The position numbers and the translations under genes are program-made. DNA of 64,000 bases from an uncultured Phocaeicola sp. (GTDB lineage: Bacteria > Bacteroidota > Bacteroidia > Bacteroidales > Bacteroidaceae): contig CALUJS010000001.1 in assembly GCA_944321015.1 (NCBI GenBank), positions 1-64,000 of the forward strand, in the 5' to 3' direction. This document shows positions 62,188 to 64,000 of this stretch, piece after piece. Numbering within the stretch: position 1 is the first letter of the stretch; the number at the start of each line of letters is the position of its first letter. The notes below the pieces were generated by a model. The model saw only the letters and a list, made by a program, of their open reading frames with translations. It ran no database searches and was not told the DNA's origin.

Positions 62188-63249
62188 TTATCCGTTTGTC
62201 CGTATGCCCACGCGGAAGGGGTTGTGCTCGATGGCGTAGCGGAATGCCTCCTCGGCGCGGTCGAGCGGGAAGCCGTCGTAGATGAGTTCTCCGATGGGGT
62301 ATTTCTGCCAGCATCGGCCGACAAAGGCCACCGCCTCGCGGAAGTCGTCGCCGTTGTAGTTGTGCAGGCCTCGGATGGTGCCCAGGCGGCGGATGAGCCT
62401 TTCAGAATCAATCTTCACCTTCTCCTGCGGACACACGCCGCCCACCCACACGGCCACGCCGCCTATGCCCAGCGCGTCAACGGTGGCCTCCATCGAGCCT
62501 ACACGCCCGCTGTAGTCTATCGTCACGTCGGCCTGCAAGCCTCGCAGCGCCTCGTCGTCGGGCAAGTGGGTTGCAGTGGCGCCGAAGCGTCCGGCCATGG
62601 CCAGCCGTTCGCGGTTGATGTCGATGGCGATTATCTCGTCCGCACCGCGCTCCTTGCAGAGGGCGCAGGCCACGATGCCCAGCATCCCGATGCCCCAAAT
62701 TGCCACCCGGCGGCCCCGCAACTCGCCCGCTAAACGTAAAGAACCTACAACGGTAGAAATGGCGCAGTTGATAATGGAGCCGACCGGCAAGGGAACAGAC
62801 TCATCCAATGGCAATATGGGCGTATGCTTGCGCAACAGCGTGTATTCGGCCAAACCGCCGTGGAGTGTCGAATCCGGAGTGAGGCGCTCGTGCCCATATT
62901 TGAACAGGTCGGGCGACTTCTGCGGAATGCCCCGGCGCGAAAGTTCCGTCGAAGGGTCGGCCGCATAAATGGTCCACGTCACCCGTTCGCCCACATGCAG
63001 GGGCTTGCCGTCGGCATCCGCCGCGCCCGGACCGATGGCGGCCACGCGCCCCACGATTTCATGCCCCAGAATGGTGGGCGATTTCTCGATGCGTTTACCT
63101 AGGTAGGTACTGATGTCGCTGCGGCAGAGCGTGGCGTATTCATTCTTCACCAACACCTCGCCTTCTTTCAGGGTCGGGATGTCGCACGTCTCCACTTGCA
63201 GCGGAGTGCCGGCTTCCCGGAACACGACGATTTTGCTTTTTGTTGCCAT
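62188..63249 (-). CDS. Zinc-type alcohol dehydrogenase, phosphonate-catabolism associated
   Basis: The protein has 353 residues from the ATG at 63249; an ATG five codons upstream is possible. The medium-chain dehydrogenase fold has the catalytic zinc region CRSDIS and GHEIVG and an NAD-binding domain with IWGIGMLGIVA. The usual four-cysteine structural zinc loop is not visible. The family often accompanies phnX and is proposed to interconvert an alcohol phosphonate and phosphonoacetaldehyde. Here it may oxidise 2-hydroxyethylphosphonate to feed PhnX. It is first in the operon. Confidence 0.85.
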   Translation of the reverse strand: MATKSKIVVFREAGTPLQVETCDIPTLKEGEVLVKNEYATLCRSDISTYLGKRIEKSPTILGHEIVGRVAAIGPGAADADGKPLHVGERVTWTIYAADPSTELSRRGIPQKSPDLFKYGHERLTPDSTLHGGLAEYTLLRKHTPILPLDESVPLPVGSIINCAISTVVGSLRLAGELRGRRVAIWGIGMLGIVACALCKERGADEIIAIDINRERLAMAGRFGATATHLPDDEALRGLQADVTIDYSGRVGSMEATVDALGIGGVAVWVGGVCPQEKVKIDSERLIRRLGTIRGLHNYNGDDFREAVAFVGRCWQKYPIGELIYDGFPLDRAEEAFRYAIEHNPFRVGIRTNG

Positions 63250-63275
63250 TGTTTTTTCCTTCATTGTTGATGGCG

Positions 63276-63332
63276 CAAAGTTCTGCATTCCGGATGAGGC
63301 GGAAAATGAATATCCATGAATCATTCATGAAT
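63276..63332 (-). promoter_or_regulatory. Promoter and candidate operator of the phosphonate operon
   Basis: On the - strand, GAACTTTG (63276-63283) is one base off the -7 consensus, 27 nt before the ATG at 63249. Upstream, ATGAAT occurs three times on + (63306, 63316 and 63327), spaced 10 and 11 bp. The last two form the odd palindrome ATGAATCATTCAT (63316-63328). This looks like a regulator site on one helical face. Confidence 0.5.
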
Positions 63333-63478
63333 AACCGGGCCGCTTTGATGAATTAACATACATGTATCACCGTCGTAACGGAGTTGTAGTATAAAAGAAA
63401 ATAATTAACGCAGGTTTGTTTCTTGAAATCCGATGCCTCCTCCTCTGCAATCTGCATGAACAGGGCGTTTCGGGCTTT

Positions 63479-63566
63479 ATGTGCATCGGGCGTGAGCGGA
63501 GATATGGTCGCTCGTGAGCGGGAACGTCGCGGCTCCCGGCTGTGCATATGCTCGCTCGTGCCGGTC
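63479..63566. repeat. 22-bp tandem repeat array, site F (4 units)
   Basis: Units start at 63479 (degenerate), 63501 (GATATG), 63523 (degenerate) and 63545 (CATATG), 22 nt apart. Bodies such as GTCGCTCGTGAGCGGG match site E closely. The array lies between the divergent phosphonate operon and the last gene. Confidence 0.75.
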
Positions 63567-63694
63567 TGTAATGAGCGCGGCGGAATGTGCTGCCGATGGT
63601 AAACAGGTGCGACATTGAATGCCCGTGCCGCGTTCATTTGTTAAAAAAGTAGTTAATCCTTGTCGCTCACTTATACCCGGCGGGGAAAAGACCC

Positions 63695-63702
63695 TAACTT
63701 TG
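63695..63702 (+). promoter_or_regulatory. -7 element of the right-edge gene
   Basis: TAACTTTG matches TAnnTTTG, 25 nt upstream of the ATG at 63728. The rest of 63567-63694 shows no other clear feature. Confidence 0.6.
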
Positions 63703-63727
63703 TGGAGTTTCTAAGCCATGCAGAGAT

Positions 63728-64000
63728 ATGACAGAGCAAAAGCAATTGACGGATATTTACGAACGGTTGGGACAGTTGAGGCGCGAGGGAGTGAAGATGA
63801 AAGACATTGCTCTTTTTACAGGTGTGTCGCCCAGCGTGTTGTCGGCTCTCTATGCCACGGTGCTGCCCACGTTTGCTGCGCAGGTCGGAGAAAAAGGCTT
63901 CGACAAGGCGTTGGACGAAGCGCTGTCGCAGGTCAATAACCTGTCGCGCAAACGGCTCTTCGGGCTGCTCGACGACCTTCACGCACGCCTGCAAGAGCTG
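63728..64000 (+). CDS. Partial helix-turn-helix-like protein, runs off the right edge
   Basis: Ninety-one codons are open from the ATG to the window end. The N-terminal MTEQKQLTDIYERLGQLRRE leads into a helix-turn-helix-like stretch, KMKDIALFTGVSPSVLSALY. Further amphipathic helices follow (RKRLFGLLDDLHARLQEL). I do not recognise the family, but a DNA-binding regulator is plausible. A good -7 element lies upstream. The C-terminal part is missing. Confidence 0.7.
   Translation, partial: MTEQKQLTDIYERLGQLRREGVKMKDIALFTGVSPSVLSALYATVLPTFAAQVGEKGFDKALDEALSQVNNLSRKRLFGLLDDLHARLQEL

Overview
The window is chromosomal DNA of a member of the Bacteroidales (Bacteroidota) with fairly high G+C. The evidence is the Bacteroidota promoter form (TTTG, 19-21 nt, TAnnTTTG) in front of several genes, lineage-typical families (HU-HIG DNA-binding protein, DUF4834, DUF5690, DUF5703, M49 lipoprotein peptidase) and a large pectin CAZyme cluster. 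The genus cannot be fixed from the sequence alone.

Left part (about 0.4-29.5 kb, all on +): a secreted pectin-degrading cluster whose content matches the rhamnogalacturonan II (RG-II) apparatus known from Bacteroides thetaiotaomicron. It holds GH127, GH141, an MFS importer overlapping a cytoplasmic GH78, a GH138-type lipoprotein, an HU-like protein, a GH137-GH2 fusion, a further GH2, GH106, an SGNH acetylesterase, a DUF5703/GH95-like protein, GH28 and a CE8 pectin methylesterase. Catalytic glutamate pairs in the GH106 and GH138 candidates sit at the spacing I recall for the characterised enzymes. No SusC/SusD pair, GH33 or cluster regulator is in the window.

Middle part (29.5-41.5 kb): a UroD/MtaA-type methyltransferase-like gene and a GNAT gene on -, then a TPR gene on +. 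A six-gene + operon follows: DHDPS/NAL-family aldolase, sodium:solute symporter, iron alcohol dehydrogenase, PdxA-type dehydrogenase, DUF1537 kinase and a secreted GH2. I propose that the first five catabolise Dha (3-deoxy-D-lyxo-2-heptulosaric acid, an RG-II sugar): retro-aldol to pyruvate and D-threuronate, reduction to D-threonate, phosphorylation, then oxidative decarboxylation to DHAP. The stereochemistry works out exactly. This is the most interesting candidate system here.

Right part (41.6-64 kb) is mostly housekeeping: recQ, a small AraC-type regulator, DPP III, an AlkD-like protein, a Fur-family gene with purA, a CBM20-bearing malQ, tRNA-Ser(UGA), a yraN-birA-MATE-thioredoxin-pyrH operon on -, an RHH-like gene with tadA, and psd-pssA-DUF4834. 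It closes with a phosphonate operon (zinc alcohol dehydrogenase, DUF5690 transporter, phnX) and a partial HTH gene running off the right edge.

Six gaps between transcription units carry the same imperfect 22-bp tandem repeat (core CATATG or GATATG, then a CGCTCGCG-like stretch) in strict 22-nt register. One array ends in a strong terminator hairpin. It is the second most notable feature of the window.
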